Positions 8,714 to 18,407 are shown, counted from the stretch's first letter. The stretch is DNA of 64,000 bases from Candidatus Gastranaerophilales bacterium (GCA_947588745.1 CANPYW010000002.1:1-64000); one strand, 5' to 3'. Notes: generated by a model from the letters alone, not told the origin. Numbers and translations are program-made.

Positions 8714-9346
8714 ATGAAAATTAATTCACAATTAAAACAGAATATCGACGGAAACGAAACTCAAATTCAAATTTCGGCGGAAGATGCCGAAATATTAACA
8801 AATACAAATATTCCGTTCGGCGATATGTTATCTGCACAATTAACAGGGGTAAATTTTATAAATGCAGGTAATCCCGCCGAAAATTTCGACTTCGATTTTG
8901 ATTTTGATTTTGATACTGTATCTATGAATCTTGATGATGCACTTTTCTTTATAAATTTGGCTCAAGCCGGGCAGTTTTCGGCTAATATTAATCAAAACGG
9001 ACAATTTAGCGAACTTATTCAAACGGAAGTTACTCAAAATGTTGTATCAAAAAGGACAATTGAAGTTACAAATCAATTAACAGATTTAATTGAAAAAGCA
9101 ATGAATACAAAGAAACCCGTTCGTATCTCTTTTGATAACAATGTTTCCGTAATTATTAAGATTGATAAAGCAGGAAAGGTTTCAGCGGAGTTCATTCCGG
9201 GAAATAGTGAAGTAGAAGCATATTTAAGAAATAATATCGCTTCATTAAAACAAAAATTTGATGAACAAAATTTGCCTTATAATGATTTATTTTACAGACA
9301 GAACAGGCAAAACAGACAAAATAAACAAAAGAGTAAAGGAGAATAA
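8714..9346 (+). CDS. FliK-like flagellar hook-length control protein (short form)
   Basis: 210 residues. The C-terminal part (about 120-200) resembles the Flg_hook/FliK C-terminal domain: VSAEFIPGNSEVEAYLRNNIASLKQKF followed by DEQNLPYNDL, matching the family pattern in which the last helices read 'L...L...L..QGL'. FliK secretes to measure hook length and then switches FlhB to filament export. This protein is much shorter than the 400-residue norm and lacks a long ruler region. Residues about 57-67 are an FDFDFDFDFD run encoded by a hexanucleotide repeat (8887-8914). The stop at 9346 lies 4 bases before the next ATG, whose ribosome site is inside this gene. Confidence 0.65.
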   Translation: MKINSQLKQNIDGNETQIQISAEDAEILTNTNIPFGDMLSAQLTGVNFINAGNPAENFDFDFDFDFDTVSMNLDDALFFINLAQAGQFSANINQNGQFSELIQTEVTQNVVSKRTIEVTNQLTDLIEKAMNTKKPVRISFDNNVSVIIKIDKAGKVSAEFIPGNSEVEAYLRNNIASLKQKFDEQNLPYNDLFYRQNRQNRQNKQKSKGE

Positions 9347-9350
9347 AAAA

Positions 9351-10190
9351 ATGCGTGATGCATTTATTAATGCCTTAAATACCCAAAAAATCACAAGCGA
9401 ATGGATAAATGACATATCCGAGAACTTAACAAATGCTTACACGCCCGGTTACAGGGAAAAGAAGTTCACGTTTAAAACTTTTTTAGACGGTTCGATTGCG
9501 GAAACAAACCTCAGAAATATCGGGCAAGGCAAATCTTCTCCCGGTACATCGGATGAAAATATTTTCCTTGAAGGTGCAGGCTTTTTTGTTTTAAGAAATG
9601 ATAAAGGACGAATTGTATATACAAGACTCGGCGAATTCAAGTTTGACGGTGAAGGTGTTTACAGAAGCCCTGACGGACAAGCTGTTCAAGGTTATATATT
9701 GAACGATAAAGGTGAGATAATGAACGGAGCAAAAGCTATTGATGCCGATTCTTTTATCGATACCGCATTCGACGGCGGGGCAGCCTCCGTTCCGACCACA
9801 AACATCAAACTTTGGATTGACCCGAGCAACGGCAAATATCTGGGCAAATATGAAGAATTTGAGTTCAAAGAGGACGGTATTTTATACGGAAAAGCCGATA
9901 ACGGTAAAGTAAAAACTCCTTTATATAAAGTTGCGGTTATTAATTTCCACAATCCTCAAATGCTTTATGAAGTTGCGGACGGTCAATTCGTAGAAACGGC
10001 AGATTCCGGTAAACCTGTTGTCGGACGGGGCGAAGTTCGAGGCGGGTTAATTGAATTATCAAATGTGGATTTTGATGCAAATACGGCATATTATCAACAA
10101 GCTCAAATGCAAATGGAGCTTGCAAATCAGCTTATAAAATCACACAAACAATTATTAATGAACGCTATCGAACTTATGAGTTCAAGCTAA
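9351..10190 (+). CDS. flagellar hook/basal-body rod protein (FlgE/FlgF/FlgG family)
   Basis: 279 residues from ATG 9351, preceded by AAAGGAG inside the end of the FliK-like gene; an open frame back to 9258 is not the start. The N-terminal helix (MRDAFINALNTQKITSEWINDISENLTNAYTPGYREKKFTF) is the rod/hook assembly D0 motif, with the normally invariant NNLANxxTxGY seen here as ENLTNAYTPGY. Next come GAGFFVLRNDKGRIVYTRLGEFKFD.EGVYRSPDGQAVQGY (FlgE/FlgG signature) and the C-terminal D0 helix LSNVDFD....YQQAQMQMELANQLIKSHKQLLMNAIELM. The protein is exported through the flagellar type III system to the distal rod or hook. The three paralogs cannot be separated safely from sequence alone. Confidence 0.85.
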   Translation: MRDAFINALNTQKITSEWINDISENLTNAYTPGYREKKFTFKTFLDGSIAETNLRNIGQGKSSPGTSDENIFLEGAGFFVLRNDKGRIVYTRLGEFKFDGEGVYRSPDGQAVQGYILNDKGEIMNGAKAIDADSFIDTAFDGGAASVPTTNIKLWIDPSNGKYLGKYEEFEFKEDGILYGKADNGKVKTPLYKVAVINFHNPQMLYEVADGQFVETADSGKPVVGRGEVRGGLIELSNVDFDANTAYYQQAQMQMELANQLIKSHKQLLMNAIELMSSS

Positions 10191-10207
10191 AACATAAATA
10201 TTTAATT

Positions 10208-10819
10208 ATGAAAAAATTATTTTGTATAATATTTCTTTGTTTTACCGCTTTATTTACTGCGGGTGCAGGATATGTCGGCACTTTACCTAATGTTGACGGC
10301 GAATTTTCTTATTTAAAAAAAGAAGTCAGTGAGAATTCAATTGCACCTTTTTCCGTTGAAGAACCGGATAAACAGAATGTATCAAAATTAAAGCCTATCC
10401 CACGAGGGGATGACAACTATATTGATATCATTATTAAAAAAGATAAAACATCACAATATATTAACGATATTAATTCCGTTATTATAATCCTTGAAAAATT
10501 ACGAAAATGTATGAATACGGATAATGATATTCAAAAATTCAATGCAATAATCAGCAATTTAATGGATAATGTTTCATACATCAGAGAAGAATACAAAGAT
10601 AAACCCGAAAGCAATTACCTTTCTTATGAAAGAATTTATCAACTTTCAAAACTGGCTAGCGATACCGCTAAATTCAGAATGAACGGACAAGCAGCAGCAA
10701 AATACCTTCCCTATACGTCATCCGAAAATATTTATACTAAAGAAAACTTAGACCAAAAACTGGAAGCACTGCTTACTAATGTAAATGAAACAATTTTTAT
10801 ATTAAAAAATTTGGAATAA
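10208..10819 (+). CDS. secreted protein of unknown function, end of flagellar operon
   Basis: 203 residues with a clear Sec signal peptide (MKKLFCIIFLCFTALFTAGAG, cleavage near residue 20). The mature part is hydrophilic, probably mostly helical (VIIILEKLRKCMNTDNDIQKFNAIISNLMDN), with a single Cys after the signal region and no recognisable domain. It begins 17 bases after the hook/rod gene and ends 13 bases before a converging gene, so it is the last member of the plus-strand flagellar unit. A periplasmic flagellar accessory role is possible but only suggested by position. Confidence 0.65.
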   Translation: MKKLFCIIFLCFTALFTAGAGYVGTLPNVDGEFSYLKKEVSENSIAPFSVEEPDKQNVSKLKPIPRGDDNYIDIIIKKDKTSQYINDINSVIIILEKLRKCMNTDNDIQKFNAIISNLMDNVSYIREEYKDKPESNYLSYERIYQLSKLASDTAKFRMNGQAAAKYLPYTSSENIYTKENLDQKLEALLTNVNETIFILKNLE

Positions 10820-10832
10820 TTTGCATTTTCAT

Positions 10833-11606
10833 CTATTGCAATTGCCACTTCTGCTTTAATTTTTTTATCGTTCCGTCTTTTTTCATTCTCACTACAATTT
10901 GGTCAAGAGTATTTTTTAACACTTTATCATCATACTTTTTTATCCCTATCGCATAAGGTTCTTGAGATATTCTGTGTTTTAGCATTCTGTAGCCCTGATG
11001 GTCTATCAAAAAACCCGATAATATCGTATCGTCGGAACTGATTGCATCACCTTTTCCGCTTAAAAATGCTTCAAAAGCTTCCTTATATGTTTTATAACCA
11101 ACGAGTTTAGCAGTCGGAATTATTCTTCTTATGTTTTCTTCGGTAGTCGAGCCTTGTACAACTATTGTTTTTTTGCGTTTTAAATCGGAAAATGTATGAA
11201 TATCACTATCTTCTTTAACCAATGCAGTTTGCCCCGCAATATAATAGGGTTCGGAAAAATCAATTAAATACTGTCTTTGAGGGGTTACGGACATCGTTGC
11301 TATCACCATATCCACTTCACCCGACATAATTGCCTCTATTCTGTTACCTGAAGTTACAGGTACAAATCTTATTTTTCTTTCTTCACCCAAAATATCTTTT
11401 GCTATATATTTCGCCACATCCACATCAAATCCGGCAGGTTTTCCTGTAGTTTTACTTATAAATCCGAACGGTTTTGTATCGTTTTTTATTCCGACTACAA
11501 TTACATCTTTTTCCTTAATTTTTTCGACGGCATTTTTCTCCTCCTTTTTTCCGCAACCGGTAAGAAGTATTAAAGATATAATAATTAAACTTATGAACTT
11601 TTTCAT
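10833..11606 (-). CDS. polar amino-acid ABC transporter substrate-binding lipoprotein
   Basis: 257 residues, SBP family 3. A lipoprotein signal ends in the lipobox LLTGC (Cys18), so the mature protein is tethered by lipid to the cytoplasmic or outer membrane. The family's opening KDVIVVGIKNDTKPFGF, then GFDVDVAKYIAKDIL, AIMSGEVDMVIATMSVTPQRQYLIDFSEPYYIAGQTALV and VVQGSTTEENI are present. Such proteins deliver amino acids such as glutamine, cystine or arginine to a permease, but no permease or ATPase gene is adjacent, so its partners lie elsewhere. It may be cotranscribed with hydG, 71 bases upstream. Confidence 0.93.
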   Translation of the reverse strand: MKKFISLIIISLILLTGCGKKEEKNAVEKIKEKDVIVVGIKNDTKPFGFISKTTGKPAGFDVDVAKYIAKDILGEERKIRFVPVTSGNRIEAIMSGEVDMVIATMSVTPQRQYLIDFSEPYYIAGQTALVKEDSDIHTFSDLKRKKTIVVQGSTTEENIRRIIPTAKLVGYKTYKEAFEAFLSGKGDAISSDDTILSGFLIDHQGYRMLKHRISQEPYAIGIKKYDDKVLKNTLDQIVVRMKKDGTIKKLKQKWQLQ

Positions 11607-11677
11607 ACAAAATCCTTATTAGTGCTTTTTTTATCGGAACTTCATACATTCAAAACGGAATATTCCTGCGGTTTTAT

Positions 11678-13096
11678 TTAAAATTTAAACCCTCTTTCGC
11701 CTTGAATAATTTTATTTATATTGTTTTTAACCGTTTCTTTTATTTTCGAATTTTCAATTTTTTCTATCTCTTTTGAAATTAATAGCTCACCTGCTTTTTT
11801 AGTTGCGGGAGAAGCGTAATCGGTTAAATATTCTTCCAAAGTCATTATTGCATTCGGATGGCAAAAATTATGTATCAATTTACTTTTGCATATACTCATA
11901 AATCTTTCGCCGGTTCTGTTTGCACCGTAACATGCGGTACAAAAACTGGGAAGATACTCAAGCTCCGTAAGCCAATTTACAACCTCATCAAGAGTTCTTT
12001 TATCATTGACTTCAAACTGGCTTGAATCTTCATCATCTTCTTCGGGCTTATAATATCCGCCTACACTTGTCTTTGAGCCGCCTGAAATTTGAGAGATACC
12101 GAGTTCCAAAAGCTCTTTTCTGCATTGTTTATTTTCTCTTGTGGAAATTATCATGCCCGTATACGGAACGGCAATCCTTATAACCGCCACAATTTTTTTG
12201 AATAATTCATCATCAAGACTATTTTTAAATGTTTCGGGATTAATATCATCCGCTTTACGGACTCTCGGAACGCTTATTGTATGAGGGCCCGCACCATATA
12301 ATGCTTCCAAATGTTCTGCGTGCATTAAAAGCCCGGTAAATTCGTACAAATAGCTTTCAAGACCGAACAGAACACCGATACCGACATCGTTGATACCCGC
12401 CTGCATAGCCCTGTCCATTGCTTCGGTATGATATTTGTAGTTATGTTTCGGCCCTGTAGGATGAAGCATTTCATAAGTTTCTTTATTGTATGTTTCCTGA
12501 AATAAAATGTATGTACCTATTTTAGCCTCGTGTAATTTTTTATAATTTTCAATCGTTGTTGCGGCGATATTAACATTAACACGCCTGATAGCTCCGTTTT
12601 TGTGTTTGACGGAATATATAGTATTTATTGACTCTAAAATGTATTCTATCGGATTATTAACGGGGTCTTCTCCGGATTCTATTGCAAGACGTTTATGCCC
12701 CATATCCTGGAGTGCGATAACCTCGTTTTTTATTTCTTCCTGCGTCATTTTTTTGCGGGGTATATGATTGTTATTGGTGTGGTAAGGGCAATATTTACAT
12801 CCGTTTACGCAATAATTTGAAAGATATAAAGGAGCAAACAAAACTATTCTGTTGCCGTAATAATCTTCTTTTATTTTTTTTGCCAGTGAAAATATCTCTT
12901 TGTTTCTGTTTTCATCACTGCATTCAAGTAAAACGGCAGCTTCTTTGTGCGATAAACCGTTTTGTTCACGAGCTTTTAAAAGAATATCATCAATCAATTT
13001 CAAATTGTTTTTGTTATTTTTTGCATATTCCATTGTATTTAATATTTCTTCGTGAGAAATAAATTCTTCCGCATTTTGTGATTTTTTGTTATACAT
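11678..13096 (-). CDS. hydG: [FeFe]-hydrogenase H-cluster maturase, tyrosine lyase HydG
   Basis: 472 residues, the usual HydG length. This radical SAM enzyme cleaves tyrosine to p-cresol and dehydroglycine, yielding the CO and CN ligands of the hydrogenase H-cluster. The SAM cluster motif CX3CX2C is at Cys96, Cys100 and Cys103 (CVNGCKYC). The diagnostic second, C-terminal cluster motif CX2CX22C is at Cys386, Cys389 and Cys412 within CTACYGANRTGERFMSICKS, which separates HydG from ThiH. It follows bioC by 20 bases. hydE, hydF and the hydrogenase itself are not in the window. It implies a hydrogen-metabolising anaerobe. Confidence 0.95.
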   Translation of the reverse strand: MYNKKSQNAEEFISHEEILNTMEYAKNNKNNLKLIDDILLKAREQNGLSHKEAAVLLECSDENRNKEIFSLAKKIKEDYYGNRIVLFAPLYLSNYCVNGCKYCPYHTNNNHIPRKKMTQEEIKNEVIALQDMGHKRLAIESGEDPVNNPIEYILESINTIYSVKHKNGAIRRVNVNIAATTIENYKKLHEAKIGTYILFQETYNKETYEMLHPTGPKHNYKYHTEAMDRAMQAGINDVGIGVLFGLESYLYEFTGLLMHAEHLEALYGAGPHTISVPRVRKADDINPETFKNSLDDELFKKIVAVIRIAVPYTGMIISTRENKQCRKELLELGISQISGGSKTSVGGYYKPEEDDEDSSQFEVNDKRTLDEVVNWLTELEYLPSFCTACYGANRTGERFMSICKSKLIHNFCHPNAIMTLEEYLTDYASPATKKAGELLISKEIEKIENSKIKETVKNNINKIIQGERGFKF

Positions 13097-13116
13097 AAAT
13101 ATTACCTTTTTCTATA

Positions 13117-13860
13117 TTATATCCCGTCAATTTTTTTTATGATGATATATATGGGATTATATGTTAAACCGACTTTATTATCTTTTGAATACAAGTTGAG
13201 ATATTTTTCTTCAAACATTTTTAATTTTGATTTATTCAAAGAATAATTTGTTATTGCGTTTACTCCCGTATATTTTAAATGTTTTAAAACGTCAATCGGG
13301 TTATCAAACAGTACCTTTTGTATATCTTCTTCCAATGTTATATTTTTATATTTTGATAAATATTTTTTTAAATTTTCAATTTTATTAACTTTGTTCGGAA
13401 TATCAAACAAATTATATATTTCGGGCAAATTACAATCACCGAACATAGATATGGCAAGTATTCCGTTTTCATTCAGCCTGTCATAGAGTTTATTTATTAC
13501 GCTTTCAACATCATTACACCATTGTAAAGCCGCATTTGACACAATTAAATCATAACTGTTTATAAGCGTAATATTTTCTATATCGCCTTTAATAAATATA
13601 CCTTGAGGGATTATTTCTTTAAAATATTTTGCCGATTTTTCGACTATATCATTGGCATAATACCCGTTAAATTTCACGCCGTATTTTATTTCTTTTGTTA
13701 ATAACCCGGTTGAACAGCCTATTTCAAGTATTTTTTCGACAGAATTTACACCGAGCATTCGAACAAGCTTTTTTGCCATTAATTTTTGTATAAATGCGTT
13801 TTCGTCGTATGTTTCAAGACTTTTTTCAAACCTTAATTTTACAAGTGATTTATCAATCAT
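13117..13860 (-). CDS. bioC: malonyl-ACP O-methyltransferase BioC (SAM-dependent)
   Basis: 247-residue class I methyltransferase. Motif I LEIGCSTGLLTKEI and the BioC-like N-terminus KLRFEKSLETYDENAFIQKLMAKKLV are visible, followed by YDLIVSNAALQWCNDVESVI, a typical BioC stretch. BioC methylates malonyl-ACP, disguising it so fatty-acid synthesis can build pimeloyl-ACP methyl ester for biotin. The start codon overlaps the stop of the bioG-type esterase gene by 4 bases (ATGA), and that partnership is the main support for BioC over a generic methyltransferase. bioF/A/D/B are not in the window. Confidence 0.85.
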   Translation of the reverse strand: MIDKSLVKLRFEKSLETYDENAFIQKLMAKKLVRMLGVNSVEKILEIGCSTGLLTKEIKYGVKFNGYYANDIVEKSAKYFKEIIPQGIFIKGDIENITLINSYDLIVSNAALQWCNDVESVINKLYDRLNENGILAISMFGDCNLPEIYNLFDIPNKVNKIENLKKYLSKYKNITLEEDIQKVLFDNPIDVLKHLKYTGVNAITNYSLNKSKLKMFEEKYLNLYSKDNKVGLTYNPIYIIIKKIDGI

Positions 13861-14492
13861 AATAAATCACTCCAATTTTGATAATTATCAAATATATAAT
13901 GACCCGAATTAATAATTTCATAATTAACATTCTGTTTTTGCCAATAATTAATTTGATTTTTTACGGGGAATATTTTATCTTTATTTCCTATAACGGCTTT
14001 ATTGAAAACAAATTTATCATTAATTTTCAAATCTCTTATTGAAACCAATTCGTTTTTTAATTCCGTCAAATTTCGGCTGCAATAATCTCTCAAGTTAACC
14101 GCAGAGGTTATTTTACTCATAAATTTTGCACAGGATAATTCGTTAAAATTTCGGACGGTTAAATCATATATTGCTTTAGGAATACCGTATAAATCATCAA
14201 TTGGATTTTGCGTTCCGTTTATTGCCGTATATTTATCAAAGTTCTTAAATTCTTTATAAAAATAATTACATACATATACGCCCATTGACCAGGCAATTAA
14301 ATACTTTTTTTCATAATTTGAAAAGATTTTAAAGTCCGAAAAATCCGTATCCGTTGTTTGGTAATCAAAAAATACAATTACGTCATTATTACCGCAACTT
14401 AAATGTGATACTATTTTCTCATCCATTCCCCAACCGTTAAAAAATACAATTAAATTTTTACCGCCGGATTTATTTATCCATTTATGTTTCAT
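13857..14492 (-). CDS. bioG: pimeloyl-ACP methyl ester esterase BioG (DUF452 family)
   Basis: 211 residues from the ATG at 14492; an in-frame GTG at 14507 overlaps the GAGAGG ribosome site and is unlikely. BioG removes the methyl group from pimeloyl-ACP methyl ester, ending the BioC-initiated elongation cycle. It is an alpha/beta hydrolase without a long lid: IVFFNGWGMDEK is the family's opening strand-turn, AWSMG carries nucleophile Ser69, IGNKDKIFP offers the Asp and SGHYIF the His of the triad. The 4-base overlap with bioC is typical of bioG-bioC pairs. Confidence 0.85.
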   Translation of the reverse strand: MKHKWINKSGGKNLIVFFNGWGMDEKIVSHLSCGNNDVIVFFDYQTTDTDFSDFKIFSNYEKKYLIAWSMGVYVCNYFYKEFKNFDKYTAINGTQNPIDDLYGIPKAIYDLTVRNFNELSCAKFMSKITSAVNLRDYCSRNLTELKNELVSIRDLKINDKFVFNKAVIGNKDKIFPVKNQINYWQKQNVNYEIINSGHYIFDNYQNWSDLL

Positions 14493-14539
14493 GCATAAAC
14501 CTCTCACATTATCCGATTATATTGCAAAAAATTTTGAAT

Positions 14540-17071
14540 TTACAGCCCGATTACATTTATATCCCCTTTTTTATTCAAAATATTAATATATTCGCTTCTG
14601 CACGTAAAAAATATAACCTGATTGGTTTGCGAAAACTCATATAAGCATTGAAGTGTGCTTTGTGTCCGCTTTTCGTCAAAATTCACGAATGCATCATCTA
14701 TTATAACGGGTAAATCCGGCTTGCCGTTTAATTGCATTGTTATTCTGTCTTTTGAATAATTGCTGGCATATCCCAGTCTTAAAGCCAAATATAATTGCTC
14801 TTTCGTGCCTCTTGACAGTTCCGTCCATTTCTTTATTTTTGAACCGTCCGAATTTTGAATTTCTTCCAAATCCAAATTAATTCCGCAATACTTTCCGTTT
14901 GTGAGCAAAGATAAAAATTTGCTTGCATTTTTTATATCGGGCTGATTTTTATTAAAATTCTCTTTTGTTTTTTCAATCAATTTTATGACCAATTTTTGCT
15001 TTAACAATTCGAATATTTTAGCCCTGTATTCTTCAAGTAATATAATTTTTTCAAGTTTTATTTCCTCAATATCTTTATATTCTTCTAAATTTCGCTTTAT
15101 ATATTTTAAATTTTCCCTTTCCGTGAGAAGTTTTTCCTTTTCAAATTTGATATTTTCGGCTTCTTGCAGCAATTCTTCAGCCGGATATTTGTTTAATTCG
15201 TTTAATACTGCTTCTTTGTGATTTTTCAAATTATTTTTCAAATTATCATTTTCAAGTTTTATCAATTCGTTTTCATTCGATAATTTATTAATTAACTCAA
15301 TTTCATCTTTTATTGTATTAATTTTATTTATAAATAAAATCGTATCTTTCGGATTTATTATTACCTCAATTCCGTTATTTTTTAATAATTCTTTAATTTG
15401 AAGTTTTATCTCATCAGCCCTTAGCGTTAATTCGTTTTTATTTGTATTTATTAAATTTATTTTGTCTTTATTACATTCCGTATTCTGCTCTTTCTCTTCA
15501 ATTTGTTCTTTCAATTTTTTATTATCGTTTAATTTTGTTTGAATTTCCTGTTTTATCGCTTCTAATTTAACGATTATCATGGAATTATCGACGTTTTCAA
15601 GCTCCGTATCATACTTTCCCGCCGCCGTTTTCATATCGTTGATTATGCTGTTTTTCTTTAAATTCAATTCTTTTATTATAGTTTCCCGTTCTTTGTTTTG
15701 CTTAAATTTTTCTCTTATATAAAATCCAAACCCCGCTATAATGCTTGCTGCAATCAGTAATATGCCTTGAAAGAAATATTTTGCATTATAAAAGATACAG
15801 ACAAAAATTATTGTTAACACGTTTAAAATAAGCGGCAAATAAAATATTTTGGCGGTAATTAACGGCGGATTATACTTAATATTCATCTTTTCGTCGATTT
15901 GTCCCAAAATGTAATTATACAGGGAAAAACCCTCACAAATATCCGAATAAATGCCCTCTAATTTTTCACACTCATTTTCGGATAATAACTTTTGAGCCAA
16001 ATATAACTTTTCCTGATTTAATTTGATTATATCATCTTGAATTGAATTTATTTTAATATTCAGTTCCGTTAATTTTGCAGTAATGGAGTCATCTTCCGAT
16101 ACTGATTTTTTTATTTGATTTATCCCGTCATTTTTTATATTAAATTGTTCGATATTTTTAACGGATAAATTGATAAAAAAAGTATTATTCAACTCTCTTA
16201 TTTCCGGTTCGATATTTTCTTTCAAAGAACCTGTTTTACTTTCGTTTTCGATTATCAGATTATTATTTGTTTCAAGTTTTCCCGCCGTTTGCAAAAAATT
16301 ATAATACTCGTCACTGTTCACGCATAAATCTCCGCTTATACGGATATCTCGAATATTTTCTCCAGAACGGATTTTATCTGCTATAGTTGCGGAATACATA
16401 AGATTTTTAACGGTTTGTATATCTTTTTCCTTTTGCTCCAATGATAAAATCTTGTTTTTTATTTTTTCAAGCCCCGAAACAGCCGCATTATATTTATCTT
16501 CATTATCCGAAATTTCTTTTATCTTTTGGTTTACGACACTGATTTTATCATATATTTCGTTTACTTCTTTTGTAAGTCTGTTATTCTCGCCGAATATTTT
16601 TTTTGCTTTATTTTGTGCAAGTTTATAATATTCGTTTAATTTATCGCAGGAGGGGTCTTTTATTGCATGTATAAGCACATCGGTATCTTTGTTTTGAATA
16701 CTCATTAAATCATCTAAATTTATCGTAAACCCCTGATTAAAATAATTTTTATTTACCGCATTTTCTATAATTTCATAACTTACTTCCGAATTATTATCAA
16801 AAACTCTGCAACGCAGCTCCGGTTTTCTGTTATCCCGAATATCAGCCCTGTACAATTTTTCACTGTCCGTAAGTCTGAAATAAATTTTTCCGTTATCCGT
16901 TCCTTTTTTTCGAAATAACCCGTCTTTCAGAAACTGCATTAATGAACTTTTGCCCGCTTCATTATCCCCGTATACAATGTTAAATTTTTCCGAAAAATCA
17001 TATTTTACCCCCGTTAAAATATCTTTTTCGGATTTATCGATAACTGCACTTTCAAAAATAAATTTACTCAT
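14540..17071 (-). CDS. YhaN/SbcC-like AAA ATPase with central membrane hairpin
   Basis: 843 residues. The N-terminal ATPase half has Walker A YGDNEAGKSS (35-42); the C-terminal half has the ABC signature LSRGTKEQLYLALRLGYA and Walker B LPVIIDDAFVNFDEKRT. Between them lie two long coiled-coil arms meeting at a pair of membrane spans (about 415-450, LPLILNVLTIIFVCIFY and FFQGILLIAASIIAGFGFYI) instead of the zinc hook of Rad50/SbcC. That layout is typical of the YhaN family. It overlaps by 8 bases the phosphoesterase gene upstream, so the two form a Rad50/Mre11-like pair, probably for DNA end processing at or near the membrane. Function beyond that is inference. Confidence 0.85.
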   Translation of the reverse strand: MSKFIFESAVIDKSEKDILTGVKYDFSEKFNIVYGDNEAGKSSLMQFLKDGLFRKKGTDNGKIYFRLTDSEKLYRADIRDNRKPELRCRVFDNNSEVSYEIIENAVNKNYFNQGFTINLDDLMSIQNKDTDVLIHAIKDPSCDKLNEYYKLAQNKAKKIFGENNRLTKEVNEIYDKISVVNQKIKEISDNEDKYNAAVSGLEKIKNKILSLEQKEKDIQTVKNLMYSATIADKIRSGENIRDIRISGDLCVNSDEYYNFLQTAGKLETNNNLIIENESKTGSLKENIEPEIRELNNTFFINLSVKNIEQFNIKNDGINQIKKSVSEDDSITAKLTELNIKINSIQDDIIKLNQEKLYLAQKLLSENECEKLEGIYSDICEGFSLYNYILGQIDEKMNIKYNPPLITAKIFYLPLILNVLTIIFVCIFYNAKYFFQGILLIAASIIAGFGFYIREKFKQNKERETIIKELNLKKNSIINDMKTAAGKYDTELENVDNSMIIVKLEAIKQEIQTKLNDNKKLKEQIEEKEQNTECNKDKINLINTNKNELTLRADEIKLQIKELLKNNGIEVIINPKDTILFINKINTIKDEIELINKLSNENELIKLENDNLKNNLKNHKEAVLNELNKYPAEELLQEAENIKFEKEKLLTERENLKYIKRNLEEYKDIEEIKLEKIILLEEYRAKIFELLKQKLVIKLIEKTKENFNKNQPDIKNASKFLSLLTNGKYCGINLDLEEIQNSDGSKIKKWTELSRGTKEQLYLALRLGYASNYSKDRITMQLNGKPDLPVIIDDAFVNFDEKRTQSTLQCLYEFSQTNQVIFFTCRSEYINILNKKGDINVIGL

Positions 17072-18338
17072 CCGCTTCCTCTAAAGAGTTATATAACCCT
17101 ATGCATATACTTTTACATTCTTCTTTTGCACTTTTTATAACCTTTGATTTCAGTTCGTTTAATTCTTCAGAAGTAAAATTGCACTTATCTGCCGCATTTT
17201 TAACGGAAAGATAAATTTCATCGTATAAATTTGATACAAGTTCATCATCGGAAGATATTTCGTACAATTCTCCCGATATGCCGTCATCACTTTTTAATAC
17301 GTTTTCGGAAGTATATGATTTTAATTCACTTGAAAAATCAAGTATATAAACCCGATGCATAAATTCACGCAAGGTTCTCTCCGCAAGTTGGTTGTAAAAT
17401 TCTTCGTTTATATCTGAAAGAAATTCAATTTGCCCCGTTAAATTTATCCTTAACAAATATTTTACTTTATCAAAATTCGATATAAACAATCTGATTTTAT
17501 CCGTAATTAATTCTGCGGCACTTACGGTATCTTTTGACTCCGTTATATCAATGCTTAAATTTTCAAATCTTAAAACATCAGTCGGAATAAATTCGTTTTT
17601 TACAACGGTTTTTGAATTAACCTCAATATACCTTATGCCATGCTCGCCCGTTTCTTTTATGTTTCTGCCCTGAATTGTTCCCGAATATAAAATATTTGAA
17701 TTATCCGAAGAAGGAAGATGAATATGACCCAATGCAAAATAATCATAATTGAGTTCTTTAAGCTCCGTAATACTGCAAGGTGCATATCTGCTTGATTTAT
17801 CGGCATTCAAATCACAATGAAGAAGCCCTATGTGAAAATCATTATCATAAACTTTGGTAAAATATTTAACCGGATTTTCGTTAAATATTTCATCCCTGAA
17901 ACTCAGTGCATGAACTTTACAAATATATTCGTTATTTTTGTTATAAACGGGGAATGTACCGTAAAATTCGGTGTTTAAACCTATTATTTTTATATTTGAA
18001 TTATTATCATAATTAAATGTATTTTTATTATACGAACTTAAATAATCATGATTTCCGCAAATAAGAAAAACTTTTATACCTTCTTCATCAAATCTGTCCA
18101 GAAATTTTTTTAACAAAAACTTTGAGGAAAAATCATGCTCGCTTGAATTAAAAGTATCCCCCGCTATCAATACAAAATCAACCTGCTTTAAAATTGCAAC
18201 CTTGAATATATTATCAAGACAAGCCTCAAGTGCATTTTTGTATACTTCCGATAACTCTTTATTATATGAAAAATTTGAAAACTGCGAAAATGACCTGCTT
18301 AAATGTATATCCGCTATATGTAGAAAAGAAAACTTCAA
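17064..18338 (-). CDS. YhaO/SbcD-like metallophosphoesterase (putative DNA nuclease)
   Basis: 424 residues. All calcineurin-like phosphoesterase motifs of the Mre11/SbcD/YhaO group are visible: ADIHL (DxH), LIAGDTF (GD), CGNHDYL (GNHD), LLHCD (H) and ALGHIHLP (GHxH), which bind two metal ions, usually Mn. The C-terminal about 170 residues form the capping and ATPase-binding region. In relatives the protein is a 3'-5' exonuclease and endonuclease gated by its partner ATPase. The gene leads into the YhaN-like gene with an 8-base overlap. It is the first gene of the minus-strand run that continues to bioG, bioC and hydG. Confidence 0.88.
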   Translation of the reverse strand: MKFSFLHIADIHLSRSFSQFSNFSYNKELSEVYKNALEACLDNIFKVAILKQVDFVLIAGDTFNSSEHDFSSKFLLKKFLDRFDEEGIKVFLICGNHDYLSSYNKNTFNYDNNSNIKIIGLNTEFYGTFPVYNKNNEYICKVHALSFRDEIFNENPVKYFTKVYDNDFHIGLLHCDLNADKSSRYAPCSITELKELNYDYFALGHIHLPSSDNSNILYSGTIQGRNIKETGEHGIRYIEVNSKTVVKNEFIPTDVLRFENLSIDITESKDTVSAAELITDKIRLFISNFDKVKYLLRINLTGQIEFLSDINEEFYNQLAERTLREFMHRVYILDFSSELKSYTSENVLKSDDGISGELYEISSDDELVSNLYDEIYLSVKNAADKCNFTSEELNELKSKVIKSAKEECKSICIGLYNSLEEADE

Positions 18339-18407
18339 ACCTTACTCCAATAACATATTTATAAAACAATATTATACGGCAGGATACAAAGCTTATATAT
18401 AAAAATA

